64,000 nucleotides of DNA from contig CM042688.1 of the NCBI GenBank assembly GCA_023614405.1, positions 377,195,331 to 377,259,330 on the forward strand. Direction: 5' to 3'. Source of the stretch: Avena insularis. Its lineage: Eukaryota > Streptophyta > Magnoliopsida > Poales > Poaceae. This document shows, one piece after another, positions 1 to 11,125 of the stretch (position 1 is its first letter; every line of letters starts with the position of its first letter). The translations under genes and the position numbers were made by a program. The notes under the pieces are model-generated. The model had not been told where the DNA came from, searched no databases, and saw only the letters and a list, made by a program, of their open reading frames with translations.

Positions 1-625
1 TTTAAAATTGGTGTAGAATTTGAAAAAACTTTAAACATGATAATGATGCAAAATTTTATTATGTATTCAATGGTATATCATTTGACTCATTTGGAAAAAT
101 GGTTGAAAAAATATCATGCAAATACCGTCTGCCTTTTTTGAATACGTCTAAATTTTGGTATATTCGAAATTGTATATTTGAAAAAACTTTCAACATGATA
201 AAGATGTATAATTTTATTATCTATCAAACGGTATATCATTTTCCTCATTTGAACAAACGGTTGAAAAAATATCGTGCAAATACTGTCTGCCCATTTTAAA
301 ATACGTATGAATTTTGATATATTCAAAATTGTTCAAAATCGGTACAGAATTTGAGAAATCTTTAAACATAAAAAGATGCAAAATTTTATTATCTATCCAA
401 CGGTATATCATTTTCCTCATTTGGATAATAGGTTCAAAAACTAGTGTGAAAGTTCATTATGTACCTATGTAGAAAATTTTGTATTTAAAAAATTAAATTC
501 AGACCGTGTAAAATTTGTGAAAAGTGTGAACATGAAAAGTTACAGTTTTTTATCTTTCGAACAGTATATTATATGCTTAATTCTGACAAACGGTTAAAAA
601 ATTTAATATATAATCCATACATTAA
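1..625. repeat. Diverged tandem repeat array, ~160-173 bp units
   Basis: About four diverged units follow one another. The anchor TGAAAAAACTTT or a variant recurs near 21, 179, 352 and 511, giving spacings of roughly 158-173 bp. Each unit also contains a core close to CGGTATATCATTT and a GGTTGAAAAAATAT-like tail. The sequence is AT-rich and the short open frames inside are not conserved between units. The same unit type returns at 3966-4380. It may be a satellite-like remnant or the repetitive interior of an old DNA transposon; the sequence does not decide. Confidence 0.6.
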
Positions 626-635
626 ACAAACAAAC

Positions 636-870
636 AGTTCAAATAATTGAGACGATAAGTTTAACCTTAATAAACACGTAGGTCAAACTTTAGAGGTTAG
701 ACAGTTCAACCATATCAGCGCATGCAGTTCAACCTTTATAGGACAGTCAGTTCAACCTTAATTGGAAGGTAGTTCAACCTTCACTGGGTAGGAAATTCAA
801 CCTTCACAGGGCAGACAGTTCAACCTTGCGGGTAGGCAGTATAGGCTCATGTTCCGGACAGTTCAATACT
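636..870. repeat. Short tandem motif cluster AGTTCAACCTT
   Basis: The motif AGTTCAACC(TT) or a close variant occurs about seven to eight times at roughly 20-35 bp spacing (near 641, 703, 726, 750, 770, 795, 825 and 859), separated by variable GC-richer spacers. It differs from the longer AT-rich units on its left. No protein-coding signal is present and its function is unknown. Confidence 0.5.
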
Positions 871-1057
871 TTATTTTTTATAGTTAAATCCGTGCAGAGA
901 TATACACATATAGATATACCAACGTATATGTATCTAATTTCACTTGTGAACTATTAAAAGTTAATATCCAAAAACATATTATGAGAAGATTATAAATAAT
1001 TGGTAAGCACTTAAACAATTTATATTACTGTAAAAAGACTAATAGAGTAGTATCATA

Positions 1058-1151
1058 CTCCCTCCGATCCATAGTAAGTAGTGTCCATTTTGTACTAAGC
1101 TATTACAAACTTTATACCAGGTGAGCGACACTTATTATATATTGTAGGAAG
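1058..1151. mobile_element. Stowaway-like MITE
   Basis: The left end CTCCCTCCGATCCATAGTAA is the classic Tc1/mariner-derived Stowaway terminus of grasses. The right end, GACACTTATTATATATTGTAGGAAG, is an imperfect inverted copy of it. The element is about 94 bp and is flanked by TA on both sides (1056-1057 and 1152-1153), the expected target duplication. It has no coding capacity. The right terminus is decayed, so the boundary is approximate. Confidence 0.6.
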
Positions 1152-1159
1152 TATAATAA

Positions 1160-2012
1160 ATAGTATCTTTTGCTAGTCGGTTATCTTAGATAACAATCAA
1201 ATTCCAACTAGTCCATTGACAAGAATGGTCCAATGCTTCAAAAAAATGTGCCTTCAATCATTTCTAGATGCAAGATCGTTAAGAACAATCTAAAGATCAA
1301 TGTTGTCCAAGATATCATTCTCAATACAACACTAGCCAAACAATTCAAACTATATCATAACATAATCGACCACGACTGTTTTTTCCAATAGTTTCTATTT
1401 AGTGAATTTTCTATTTAGTCAAGAATTGTACGTACCATAGGGCAGGGACGAGCAGAGCAGGGAGCCAGCGGAGCCGTGAGACGTAGGGCGAGGAACATAT
1501 GAAATTCTCAATAAAATTGATCAATTCGACAATTCCCAAACCCCAATCAGGTCAAGGGGCTCATGGATATCTCCAGGCAGTCGAGGCAGGTGAGTCGTAA
1601 CATACGGGCCGAGGCAATCGATTCGAACAGCAAGGAAGAGCTGGAGGCAATCGATTCGCCGGAGGATTTTTCAGATAAAAGCTTTCTTGGTGCGTCGTTT
1701 CCTCTCTCCGATGGCGATCGCTGCTCAGGGCAGAGCGAGTAGTTGCATTCCTTTCCTCTTCTGATCGTTGGCTACGTGTACGTGTCGTGCGTGTCCTGGC
1801 CTTGCGAGTGGCCTTTGCGAGAAAAACAAACTTTCAATCCAACAAAAATCAGCAACTGGATACAATTTAGTCATACAGAGGTGAAGCATCATGGGCCCCC
1901 CAAACACGTGTGCCCTAGGGCGCCGCCCAAGACAGCCATGAGTCAAAGCCGAGCCTGAAGACAAGTTAAGTAAGAAATATAAAAAAGTACAGAGTTAGAA
2001 CTACACACAAAA
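1160..2012. other. Unassigned sequence with a GC-rich island
   Basis: No gene can be supported here. 1160-1430 is AT-rich. 1440-1760 is GC-rich and contains a donor-like GCAGGTGAGT near 1587 and a very short ATG frame near 1713, so it could be a fragment of a host 5' region, but no protein family is recognisable. 1890-1940 contains a CACGTG box. I treat it as intergenic sequence or a gene fragment. Confidence 0.4.
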
Positions 2013-2015
2013 TAA

Positions 2016-3478
2016 CGTTTTGTTTGGATGCATAGAATTGAGGTTTGGAATTGAAATGAGTAGGAATTCCAAATCCAACCTGAAAAAGAAAATGACTTCT
2101 ATTTCTAATTCTGATGTTTGTGTGGGCTTGAAATTTCCAGCAGGCGGTATCTAATTCCAATTCCTGTTTGGATGTAGAAACTATTAAATTGAATGTTTTG
2201 TTGAGTTTGAACACTATAAAGTTTTGTACATGTATGAAAAATAGCATGTGTATATTGCAATGTATATATATTATTTTTCACACCTATACCGCAGGTTATC
2301 TCTCTGATCCATCACCATGGTTCTTGCTTCAATACTCTGCCTGACCATAATATGTCTAGAACTACGCATCAGTGCAAGGCATCCTGACCATAATATGTCT
2401 AGAACTACGCATTAGTGCAAGGCATCGCAGACACTAGTTTTAGATATGCGGAAGTAATAAAGATGTATAAAGATGTGCGCATCACGATACTAGAACTACA
2501 GTGCCTCTTTTCTTGAAAACATAAATTTATGTAAAGTTCAGGTAAGCAGAGAAGCCCAATGGTCCTGAAATTGTTGGAGAACTAGTGCTCTCTGGCGCTA
2601 CACGAGAAAGCTACTGATTCATTGGACATCTCCATGTCAAACGACCAAGTGAACTAGTTAGTTTCAACAAGCAATGAAAATATAAATGGGGGTTTTTAGA
2701 AACAAAAAGACGATTGCCAAGAACATAAATTTTCATGTACCCTACCTCTTCCGTAGAGGTGTAGCCGGGTGAACCAACTACAGTCAGTGACCTGCTGCGG
2801 CCATCCAGAATCAACCTCCTCCAACTCTGGCCGGCCACGCTCGATTCGGTTCCCCGCTGCGCCCCTGTCAAGATAAGAACATGCCAGCAATTTCATCCCC
2901 TCCACCCTACATGCTCTGCCCTAGGATCTCAACAGGAGAAAGATACGATAGGGACGATCGATTCACTTCAAAGTATAGGAGTGGTTTGGGGATGGCCAGG
3001 GAGAGGCCGCAGTTCCCCCTGCCGTCGTACTACTCCCGCCGCCCGGTCGATCTAGTGTATGGGGGAGGCTCACGGGAGGGGACGGACGAGTGCCTGGCGA
3101 GATGGCCTTGAAGGAGGAAGGGGATAGGAAGAGGATGGCGGGGAAGGGGAAGAGAGGAGGGCATGGAGAAGATCATCGGTGCATTGGCCGCCGGTTCCTC
3201 CAGGTCGCTCGCTGGCTCCCTCCCATCATGAGCTCCCGAGCAAGAGGCCCTTTTCAGTTCTTAGACGAAGTGGTGCGCGCGGGTGGGTGCGTTTCCAGGG
3301 AGATTCCGAGGGGGCGGCCTCCGTATCGAGGGAGTGACGTTTTGCATGCAAGGGTGCGGGGCATGGAACTGGCCTCCCTTTCCATACCCAAATTCCACAT
3401 GCATCCAAACAACTGAATTGGAGGCTCAAATTCCAATTCCTCAATTCCAAGCTCAATTATGTGCATCCAAACACAGTG
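2016..3478. mobile_element. Non-autonomous Harbinger/Tourist-like element
   Basis: The ends are inverted copies of one another. The left contains TGTTTGGATGCATAGAATTG and the right contains CAATTATGTGCATCCAAACA, and outside both lies TAA (2013-2015 and 3479-3481), the three-base duplication typical of PIF/Harbinger and Tourist elements. A second TGTTTGGATG-type end lies internally at about 2165 and its inverted mate at about 3400-3415, so the termini look doubled. The interior is GC-rich (2770-3400) and encodes no recognisable transposase; the open frames of 76-108 residues there have no family signature. It may carry captured host DNA. Confidence 0.55.
2341..2426. repeat. 43-bp direct tandem duplication
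   Basis: The 43-bp segment beginning CTGACCATAATATGTC (2341-2383) is repeated immediately (2384-2426) with one difference (CATCAG versus CATTAG). It lies inside the Harbinger-like element and looks like a simple replication-type duplication. Confidence 0.85.
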
Positions 3479-3481
3479 TAA

Positions 3482-3965
3482 GTAGAAAAGATGGGAAGTA
3501 TAAGTCTTCCACATCTCCAACAAAAGGAAGTATAGCATAGTTTTAAAAAAGAAGTATGGGGTACCCCTCCATTACCCCATAGGTAAGATGTAATCAATGA
3601 AAAAACATAATATGCAATAAGAAAACTTGCCATGATAAACACATGAATGTACACAAATAGAAAGTATGTATATTATTACAACAGAAGTATCGACTTATGT
3701 AAATGAGAAGTATGTGTTCGCTCCCTAAAAAATGAAATCAGAAAAGGAAAGTACATAAATTTGAAAAAAAGAAGTATAGTAATTGCACAAAGGGAAGTAT
3801 AGAAGTTGCAAAAGAGGAAGTATAGTGTTCGCGACCTAAAAAATGAAACTAGCAAAAAGAAAGTACATAAACTGAATAAAGCTAAGTATAGAAATCGAAG
3901 AAAAGGAATTATAACATTTCAAAAAGGAAAGTATAGTGTTCGTTGCAAAAAAATTGAAACCACGA
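3482..3965. repeat. Degenerate AGTATAG-type short repeats
   Basis: The word (G)AAGTATAG or GAAGTATG recurs roughly every 20-35 bp within A-rich sequence, with longer semi-repeated phrases such as GTGTTCGC...CTAAAAAATGAAA at about 3715 and 3827. The same word series resumes at 14730-14800, which indicates that the sequence between about 4389 and 14720 was inserted into one continuous old repeat. Confidence 0.5.
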
Positions 3966-4380
3966 ACAGTATTCTTGCAATTTCTCTTAAACTGTTTCGA
4001 ATTTGAGAAAATTTTCTGAATGAAGAAGTTGCGCCAACTTCATAGCTATCCAACGAGATATCATTTGCATTATTCCGATAAGCATTTCAAAAATAATCGA
4101 CAAGTTACTGTACGTATCGAGCAAATGAAACCGCGGACAGTATTTTTAAAATTACTCTTAAACTATTTCGAATTTGAAAAAACGTTCTAAATGAAAATTT
4201 TGCACCAAATTCATAGATATCCAAAGAGATATCATTTGCATAGTTCAAACAAGGTGTTCAAAAATAGTCTAGAAATTACTATCCATTGTTTTCGAAAATT
4301 CTGAATCTTAGTATATTTAAAATTAATTTTAAACTATGTAGAAGTTGAAAAAACTGTGGATTCAAACCAATTGATAAGGA
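3966..4380. repeat. Tandem repeat, ~171 bp units
   Basis: Units starting with (C)GAATTTGA(G/A)AAA recur at about 3999 and 4170, with a weaker GAAGTTGAAAAAAC copy at 4341, giving a 171-bp period. Each contains TATCCAA(C/A)GAGATATCATTTGCAT, matching the core of the units at 1-625. The same repeat family therefore surrounds the MITE and the Harbinger-like element. Confidence 0.55.
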
Positions 4381-4388
4381 TACATATG

Positions 4389-5670
4389 TGATACGTTGCA
4401 AATGTATCTACAAATTTTGATGTTCCATGCTTGGTTTATATCTACTTTCTTATGTTTTGTCCATACTTTGGAGTATTTTTTATATACTTTCTGGGACTAA
4501 CCTATTAACAAGAGCCACAGTGCTAGTTGCCTGTTTTCTGCTGTTTTTGGTTCCAGAAAGTCAGAAACTAAATATTTTTAGAATTGGACCGGACAAAAGC
4601 CAAAGTCGTTATTTTCCCGGAAGATTCATGGAGCCAGAAGGAGAGATGAAGGGGGCCACAGGGTGGCTAAACCACCCCTAGGCGGGGGTCCCCCTGGCCA
4701 CGCCAGGGCATGGTGTGGCCCCCCTGGCCGGCCATCGACCTTGCCCCTTTGCCTATAAAATCCTCCCAATGCAAAAACCCTAAATTGTCAAGCCTCCAGC
4801 CGCCATTGCTGATTCCCATGAGGAGGAGGGAGTAGTTCTCTCTCGAGGCTAAGGGTTCTACCGGTAGCTATGTGTTCATCTCTCTCTCTCTATGCATGAT
4901 CATATTGTGATCATGAGCTTTGTCATCAAGTAGATCTACCTTGCTACTCAAGTGCTTTAATAGATCGCTGCTCTCCCCATGTGTGTGAAAGTGATAGCGT
5001 GCACACCATGGTGGCACTTAGGCTAGAGATTTCAAATACTTGTTATGAGTTATATTTGGAGTTGGATATCTTTATAAAATTGTGGTGTTTGTTGGATCCA
5101 TCTAGCGCTCAAGGTGACAGTGTGGGGTTATCTAGATGGGTAAAGCGAACTTTGAGGAGTGCTGTTATAGCCCTACCATGGATTCAAGTGTCCAACCAGA
5201 GAGTAGTTCAGCGTAGTATCATAAAGAAGAATATATTTATATGAGAGTGTTCACTAGTGAAAGTATGATCCCTAGGCCTTGTTTCTAAGCATTGAAACAC
5301 CGTTTGCAACTAGATTTGTTACATGTTTGCTTGCTTCTATCTTTATTTCAGTTTGCCTTTAGTCTCTTTCACGCCATCAAGCTATTTTCTAGCACCATTG
5401 TCTTATATCCATACCACTTGTATTTTACTATCTCTTCGCCGAACTAGTGCACCTATACACCTGACAAGTGTATTGGGTGTGTTGGGGACACAAGAGACTT
5501 CTTGAATCTTGATTGCAGGGTTTCTTGAGAGGGAATACCTTTGACCACTTCCTCCCTGAGTTCAATAAACCTTGGGTAATCCACTTAAGGGAAAACTTGA
5601 TGCTGTTTTACAAACCTCTGCACTTGGAGGCCCAACAATTGTCTACAAGAATAGAAGTGCGTAGACATCA
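4389..5670 (+). repeat. R1 5' LTR
   Basis: Starts TGATACGTTGCAAATG and ends GTAGACATCA, 1282 bp. Relative to its partner LTR it lacks a 132-bp segment (present at 11539-11670), joined here at about 4800 within CCTCCAGC|CGCCATT. A small inverted repeat, ATGATCA-tattg-TGATCAT (near 4896), is kept in all copies of the family. A PBS-like string CAAGCTATTTTCTAGCACC occurs inside the LTR near 5379. Confidence 0.88.
4752..4760 (+). promoter_or_regulatory. TATA box of R1 5' LTR
   Basis: CCTATAAAA sits in a GC-rich stretch just before ATCCTCCCAATGCAAAAACCC. The same box is found at the equivalent place in the 3' LTR and, slightly altered, in R2. It likely drives the genomic transcript, with U5 starting about 30 bp downstream. 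Confidence 0.6.
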
Positions 5671-5680
5671 AGCTATTTTC

Positions 5681-5698
5681 TGGCGCCGTTGCCGGGGA
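5681..5698 (+). other. R1 primer binding site (tRNA-Asp)
   Basis: TGGCGCCGTTGCCGGGGA is complementary to the 3' end of plant tRNA-Asp (which ends CCCCGGCAACGGCGCCA). It lies 10 bp after the LTR terminus. The match is over the full length seen. Confidence 0.8.
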
Positions 5699-5699
5699 G

Positions 5700-5795
5700 G
5701 TAAGGTAAAAGGTACTCACATCCTCCGGTGTGAGTGCTCGAAGTTATTTCCTTTAGATTCTGCAATTTTGTCTTTTTGTTTCTTGTTTTCACTAG
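5700..5795 (+). other. Candidate leader intron of R1
   Basis: A GGAG|GTAAGG donor begins directly after the primer site, and a strong pyrimidine tract (TCTTTTTGTTTCTTGTTTTC) ending ACTAG lies nine bases before the gag ATG at 5805. Removing 96 bp would bring the primer site close to the start codon. Donor and acceptor are both retained in R2 (18321-18455). No transcript evidence is available here. Confidence 0.5.
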
Positions 5796-5804
5796 TTAGG
5801 CTTA

Positions 5805-7991
5805 ATGGAAAGCAATAACAATATTAGAGAGCTTTTTAGTATTTTTCCTAATGTAGAACATGAATTGTCTGAAAAGAAAATTAAAAAACCCATGGAACTT
5901 TCTTTGCATGCTAATAGCAATGTTATTAGTATGAATCTATTGAACACCTTTGTTACTAATGCTATGGAAACGTCTAAGCTTGGGGAAATTAGTTTTTATG
6001 AAAATGGTATTTTTAGTTCCCCAGCTTTAAAGAAGAAAATTTGCTCTGATGATACTTTATCTCCCATATCTGGTAATTCTAATGATACTTGTGATATTTT
6101 AAATCCACATACTGAAAGCATCTCTTTTAAAATACCTATAAAAATTGTTGAACGTGTTATGAACAACTGTTACTTGGCAGATGGAACTGTCCATCCTGGT
6201 GATCATTTACTCTTTATACAAGAATTATGCGAGTTGTTCAAGTGTGCATGTATTTCAATGAACCAAGTTAAGAGGAAGCTATTCCCTTTGTCACTCAAGG
6301 GAAAAGCAAGGGAGTGGTATGAGCTACTAGATGATCCTCATCATTTGGAGTGGAAGGAACTTGAATCTCTCTTTTACTCTAAATTTTATCCTCCTCTTGA
6401 AATTCATAAAGATAGGAATTACATTTATAATTTTCATCCACATGATGGAGAAAGTATTGCCCAAGCATGGGGGAGATTGAAGTCACTAATTCTCAAATGT
6501 CCCATTCATGAGCTCTCCAGTAATATTGTTATTAATAATTTCTATGCAAGGCTTTCAGGACATTACAAGGAGTATCTAGATACTTGTTTAGAGGGATCCT
6601 TCACAAGTAAGGATGCCAAAGGTAAGTGGGATCTTCTTGAAACAATTCAAAGCAATACCGAATATTGGGATAACAACAAAGGTAAAGAACCAAGTATAAA
6701 CTATGAGTATGATTGCATTAAGTCTTTCGCTGAAACTGCTAATTTTCAAGAGCTTAGTGCTAAATATGGTCTTGATCCTCAAATTCTTATTGATTGTTTT
6801 AGATCCTTTTCTTCTCATATTAATGCTCCTAAATAAAAATGGGACATGTATCATGAGCCTTATAAAGACACTTGCATGGCAAATGAAATTGTTATTAATG
6901 ATAGCAATAAACATGCTCAAACCTCTGAAAGTACTACTTCTTATAAGCATGTTAATTTTTGTGGAATACATAGACCTTGTGAGGATAATCAAATTGAAGA
7001 AGAATATTGTATCACCCACAGGAATGAAAAAACTAGAACATGGTATAGGGCTCTAAATGATCTTGGTAAAAAAGTTTGTACCCTCTATCCTTTTATTTGT
7101 GAATTTTGCTTTGAAGTGGGTCATTTCAATTTTCAATGCTCAGGCCATAATAATAGCCCTTCTAATACAATGAGTACTGCAAGTTTGTATTGTGATGACA
7201 TGATCACTCCTAATCAGCATGATCAACCTACATTATTTTTGGGGTGTGAAGAGTTATCAAGAAAAACCTCTTTGGTAGACATGAGTGCTTTTGATATGAA
7301 TAGCTTCCGGCATGGTTGTCATCTTTATTGTGTTGATAATTGCCACACAAATACTTATATACAAAATATTATAAATGATGAGATTTTACCAAAATATGAC
7401 AGGACTAATATGTGTTTTGGCCTTATTAATGAAAAGGAGGAATCCTCCAAAGTTTCTTCTATTGTCTGTAACAATGAACCAGGGTATATGGAGAAGCTCC
7501 TTTTCAAGCCTCTCCCTCCCAAAGAGAAGAAGAAAAAGAGGAGTAAAAGGAGAGAGGAAACGGTATTTTCCCCCAAGCATGTTGCTCCTATTATAGTTTT
7601 TGATGAGTCTGAACTCGATGATGTTCCTATGCCTATTACCTATAGTAGTGATCATGATTGGGAAAAGCACACTACTTTTGATATTGATAATCTCTTCGGT
7701 ACCAATTCTGAAAATGATGATGTTAATAATTGCTGCACTATTAGTACTATCCATGCTCCTTCCAATGATGATATGTTTCAAAATGAATACACTTTGGAAG
7801 ATAACTATTCTATTGCTTATGATGATACTATACCTCCAATATATGATGATTGCAATGATGAATATGATATTTTAAGTCCACCTACTATTAAGGAGAAAAT
7901 TAATTATGATTACAATATGCCTCCTATATTTGATGATTATGGTGATGAGAATAATAATGATAGCTATTTCTTGAATTTGCTCCCACCATAA
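5805..7991 (+). pseudogene. R1 gag-like polyprotein, one internal stop
   Basis: One frame of 729 codons is interrupted by a single TAA at 6834-6836. Residues of about 100-260 resemble the retrotransposon gag domain, with the landmark AREWYELL near residue 168 and FYSKFYPP near 195. After the stop, a CCHC zinc knuckle (C-X2-C-X4-H-X4-C, 7098-7139) marks the nucleocapsid part. It is followed by a lysine/arginine-rich patch (about 7519-7560) and a long Asp/Tyr-rich acidic tail with repeated YDD and DDYGDEN motifs. The ATG at 5805 is chosen because it follows the acceptor-like ACTAG and is shared with R2. The protein would coat element RNA. No pol frame follows. Confidence 0.75.
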
Positions 7992-8369
7992 TTAATAATG
8001 ACTATGCTTATGTGGGGAGTATTAATTCTTTTATGCATGTGGCTCATGATAAGAATGTTTCTTGTGATAGTTATATTGTTAATTTTATTCATGATGCTAC
8101 TGAAAGTTATTATGAGAGAGGGAAACATGGTTTTATGTATCTCAATAATATTAAGTTTCCCCTCTTTATGTTGAATTTTGAATTTGCACTTGTTTTGCTT
8201 TCCTATGCTTGTTGCTTTGTGCTTTCATGACTTGTTTCTTTACAAGATTCCTGTGCATAGGAAGTGGGTTAGACTTAAATGTGTTTTGAATTTGCTTCTT
8301 GATGCTCTCTTTTACTTCAATTCATATTTCCTATGTGAGCATCTTCTCAAACTATCATGCCTAACTTAA
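7985..8369 (+). pseudogene. R1 gag C-terminal hydrophobic region (shifted frame)
   Basis: Comparison with R2 shows that the polyprotein continues here but is frameshifted near 7985 and again near 8180. It contains HDATESYYERGKHGF, a hydrophobic stretch (FALVLLSYACCFVLS-like, about 8178-8230), a basic HRKWVRLK segment and a Leu/Phe-rich end (LLLDALFYFNSYFLCEHLL). The family function is unknown to me. The hydrophobic run could be membrane-associated or a buried helix. Confidence 0.5.
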
Positions 8370-11111
8370 AGGCGTTAAAGAAAAGTACTTATTGGGAGAT
8401 AACCCAAAAGTTTTAGATGAGTCTTGGAAGATTAATTAAGTAATAACCGCTCCTTATCCTTTTTATTTGCTTTTTGTGCCAAGAGTAACCTCAAATGAGA
8501 GAGAAATAATGCTTGGGAAAGTTGCTGTCCCGAAACAGATTTTTGTGCTTCGCTGTACAAATTCGTGTAAAATCTCTGTACGTCATTTTGAGGCGTTAAT
8601 TTTTGTGCTTCTGACCTAGGTTGTTATCTAACTTTTGTTAGTTCAACACTTTTTGATTTGAGCAACATAAGGTCTTCGAAAAAATTTGTCTTTACCTGCT
8701 GGTCTGTTTTCACTGATTTTCTGCCATTTTTTGCATTTGCTTCTTGTTGGTTCCTTTTTGAGTTCTTTTGGGGAATTGAGATTTTTGAGGGAAGTGCTAC
8801 AGTAGCTAGTGTTCTAATGGAAGTTTTATTGGTGTTGTAACTGAACCAAAAATACTTATTATCTTGAATGCACTAATGTTGCTAATGAAGATTGTGTGAA
8901 GTTTTGTATGAAGGAAAAAATTCAGGTGTATGGAAGGAATGAGTAATGAGATGAAGGATGGACTAAATCTCAAGCTTTGGGATGACACGCGTGTCACCCC
9001 AAGAAATATCCAAGAAGTACAAGCGTCAAATCTTGGGGATGCCCAAGGCATCCCCTTCTTCGTCAATAAAAATTTCAGGTTTCTTCCAAACACTTCATTT
9101 TTATTGTTTCATACACAGTTGTGTTGTTCTTGGAGCGTCTTCTTTTTCGTTTTTGTTTTGGTTTTTCGTTTTCTTGGTTTTTTTAGTTTTCTGAATAAAT
9201 TGGTTGGACCCCCAATTTCATGCATTGGTTTTCAAATAGTTTGGTTTGGACTGGAAAAGAGTAGGAACGTTCATGCTTAAGTGGTAAAGAGAGCTTGTTT
9301 TTGACTGTAGCCTATGCTTTGCCATGCCATGCTTGATATTGTTTTGGCTTTATGCTTAGTATTCTTTGCTGTAGCATGAATTGTTATAAACAATTGAGAT
9401 TTCTTAATGTGCCTTGGATGAATCATGCGTTGTTTTAGCATATTAAAGCATAGTATTGTGGTATTCTCCTTTGATGCTTTATTTGGGTTGACTTGGCGCA
9501 TGCTCACACCATGTTATGACTATCCCAAGTCACCATAGACTTTATGATCCTTTAGTTTTCAACTTGTAGTATCACTTTATGCTTTGATCAATGATGTTTT
9601 GTCGCTCTGCATGATTATGGCCATTATTGCTCTCTTAGTTTGTCGCTCCCAGTCTTTTGCTAGCCTCCACAACCAAGTATGAGTTCCACTCATGCATCCA
9701 ACTCCCTAAACCAAGTTATTCCAAAGAGTCCACCATACCTACCTACTAGCATATGCTATTCCAAGTATATTCATGTTTTTATCTACCTTCCAAATTAAAC
9801 TTTTTATGAGAAAACTAGTGATTAATGCTCTCACGAAATTGATGGCACACTTTACTTTTCTTGCCCTTAATAAACTTGAACCATTGTGTCGTCTATGTTG
9901 TATATGCTTGCACTTATTTGTTGGGGATTAGCAGAACCATGCTGTCATGGGGAACGCTTTCAACATTGCACTAGTACTTTGTACCTAGTTTTTATCATGC
10001 TCTTTTGTCTATGGATGTCGTCGGTGTGAAATGAAAGGGGATCTTGTAAGTCCATGGAGTTATGTATATGTGTTAGAGAAACGCCTGGGCCGCTGATCTA
10101 ATCCATGCTGTCATGGTGGAAACCTATAGCGTAACCATAATGAGCTGTCTATGAAGCATTCTTCTTATGAAAAAAGAGTCAGATATTGAGAAAAAAGAGA
10201 AAACAGAAAAAAAGAGATATGAGAAAAGAGGAAAAAGAGAAAAAAGCACCATATTCCATGGTAAATAAGAAGATTGCTGAGATGCTCTGTCTGCTTGCCT
10301 TGTCATTTTGATATGGGGATTCTTCCGTATCATCGGGCAAGGGGTACCCCGTTGGCGGTTCTCTATGATACACATGTACTTACGATGACAAGAACTTACC
10401 GGTGACTAAACTTGAGTAGCATGAGGAGCGACCCTCGTATTCAAGGGACATGAGATTTCCAACTTATACTTCGTCAAGCATATACACCATAGTTTGTTCA
10501 CTTTAACCTTAATCACTTCAAGATGCTTATGATAGGGGCAATGAGAGCTGAAAGCTAAAAAGTACCATAATTTTGGGAAGCTCTTTATGAGACTTGAATC
10601 CCTACTTCCTTCTATGAAGGCCTTTCTTTTAATTTTATGTTGAGTATCCACCTTCTATCTTTATGAACCTACTTTGAGAGCATAGTGTCCATTCTTAGTT
10701 CTATGTGCATTGTCCCAAGACTTGTTGATTGATGCATAGCTTTGATATTACTCGTTTTAAACTATTTGTATCTAGTCACTCTTATGAACTTTGAAGGTGT
10801 CCTATGCATTTATGTTTGCTACTCTATGAGGGACAAGCTGAATGCCACTATGCTATGTTTTCTTTATGTGAAACAAACAAACGTCTTGCAAAACATTTTT
10901 ATTCATTAATCTTTTGTTTGTGCCTTTTCATGTTGCAACATAGTTTCTTTGTCTTATTGTTAGAACTTTGTCTTTCATGTTGTGATTGAAGTACTATGAT
11001 CCCAGCTTTGAATATTTTACAAATACTTTGATCATGTTTATGATGGTGCATGTCACCTCAAAAATTATTCTTTCTTTTTATCACTTACCTACTCGAGAAC
11101 GAGCAGGAGTT
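8370..11111 (+). other. R1 long non-coding 3' interior
   Basis: About 2.7 kb between the last gag frame and the purine tract has no frame of note. It contains CTTATTGGGAGATAACCCAA just after the coding part, paired hairpins (8979-9055) and an A/G-rich tract at about 10165-10255 (GAGAAAAAAGAGAAAACAG type). It ends with ACTCGAGAACGAGCAGGAG. The same order is retained in R2, so the region is part of the family structure and not a later insertion. Confidence 0.6.
8979..9055 (+). other. Paired RNA hairpins of R1
   Basis: TGACACGCGTGTCA (8983-8996) is a perfect palindrome within GGGA...CCCC. The second hairpin, GGGGATGCC-CAA-GGCATCCCC (9035-9055), has a perfect 9-bp stem and a 3-nt loop. Both are preceded by CAAGCTT(T)GGG or CTTGGGG. 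The second is unchanged in R2 at 19928-19948 while the surroundings differ. A packaging or dimerisation role is a guess. Confidence 0.55.
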
Positions 11112-11125
11112 AAGCTTGGGGATGT
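11112..11125 (+). other. R1 polypurine tract
   Basis: TAAGCTTGGGGATG directly precedes the 3' LTR start. This is the expected place for plus-strand priming and is the form typical of this grass retrotransposon group. Similar CTTGGGGATG words occur inside the element near the hairpins. Confidence 0.6.

Noticed and set aside
1440..1760. Possible host gene first exon (donor-like GCAGGTGAGT)
   Set aside because: No acceptor, no extended frame and no recognisable protein; left as unassigned.
3090..3540. Overlapping frames of 76-108 residues in the Harbinger-like element
   Set aside because: Both strands are open over the same bases, with low-complexity composition and no transposase or known motif.
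10150..10260. A/G-rich tract that could be read as a second polypurine tract
   Set aside because: It is A-rich, lies 870 bp before the LTR and does not match the AAGCTTGGGG form used at the LTR border.
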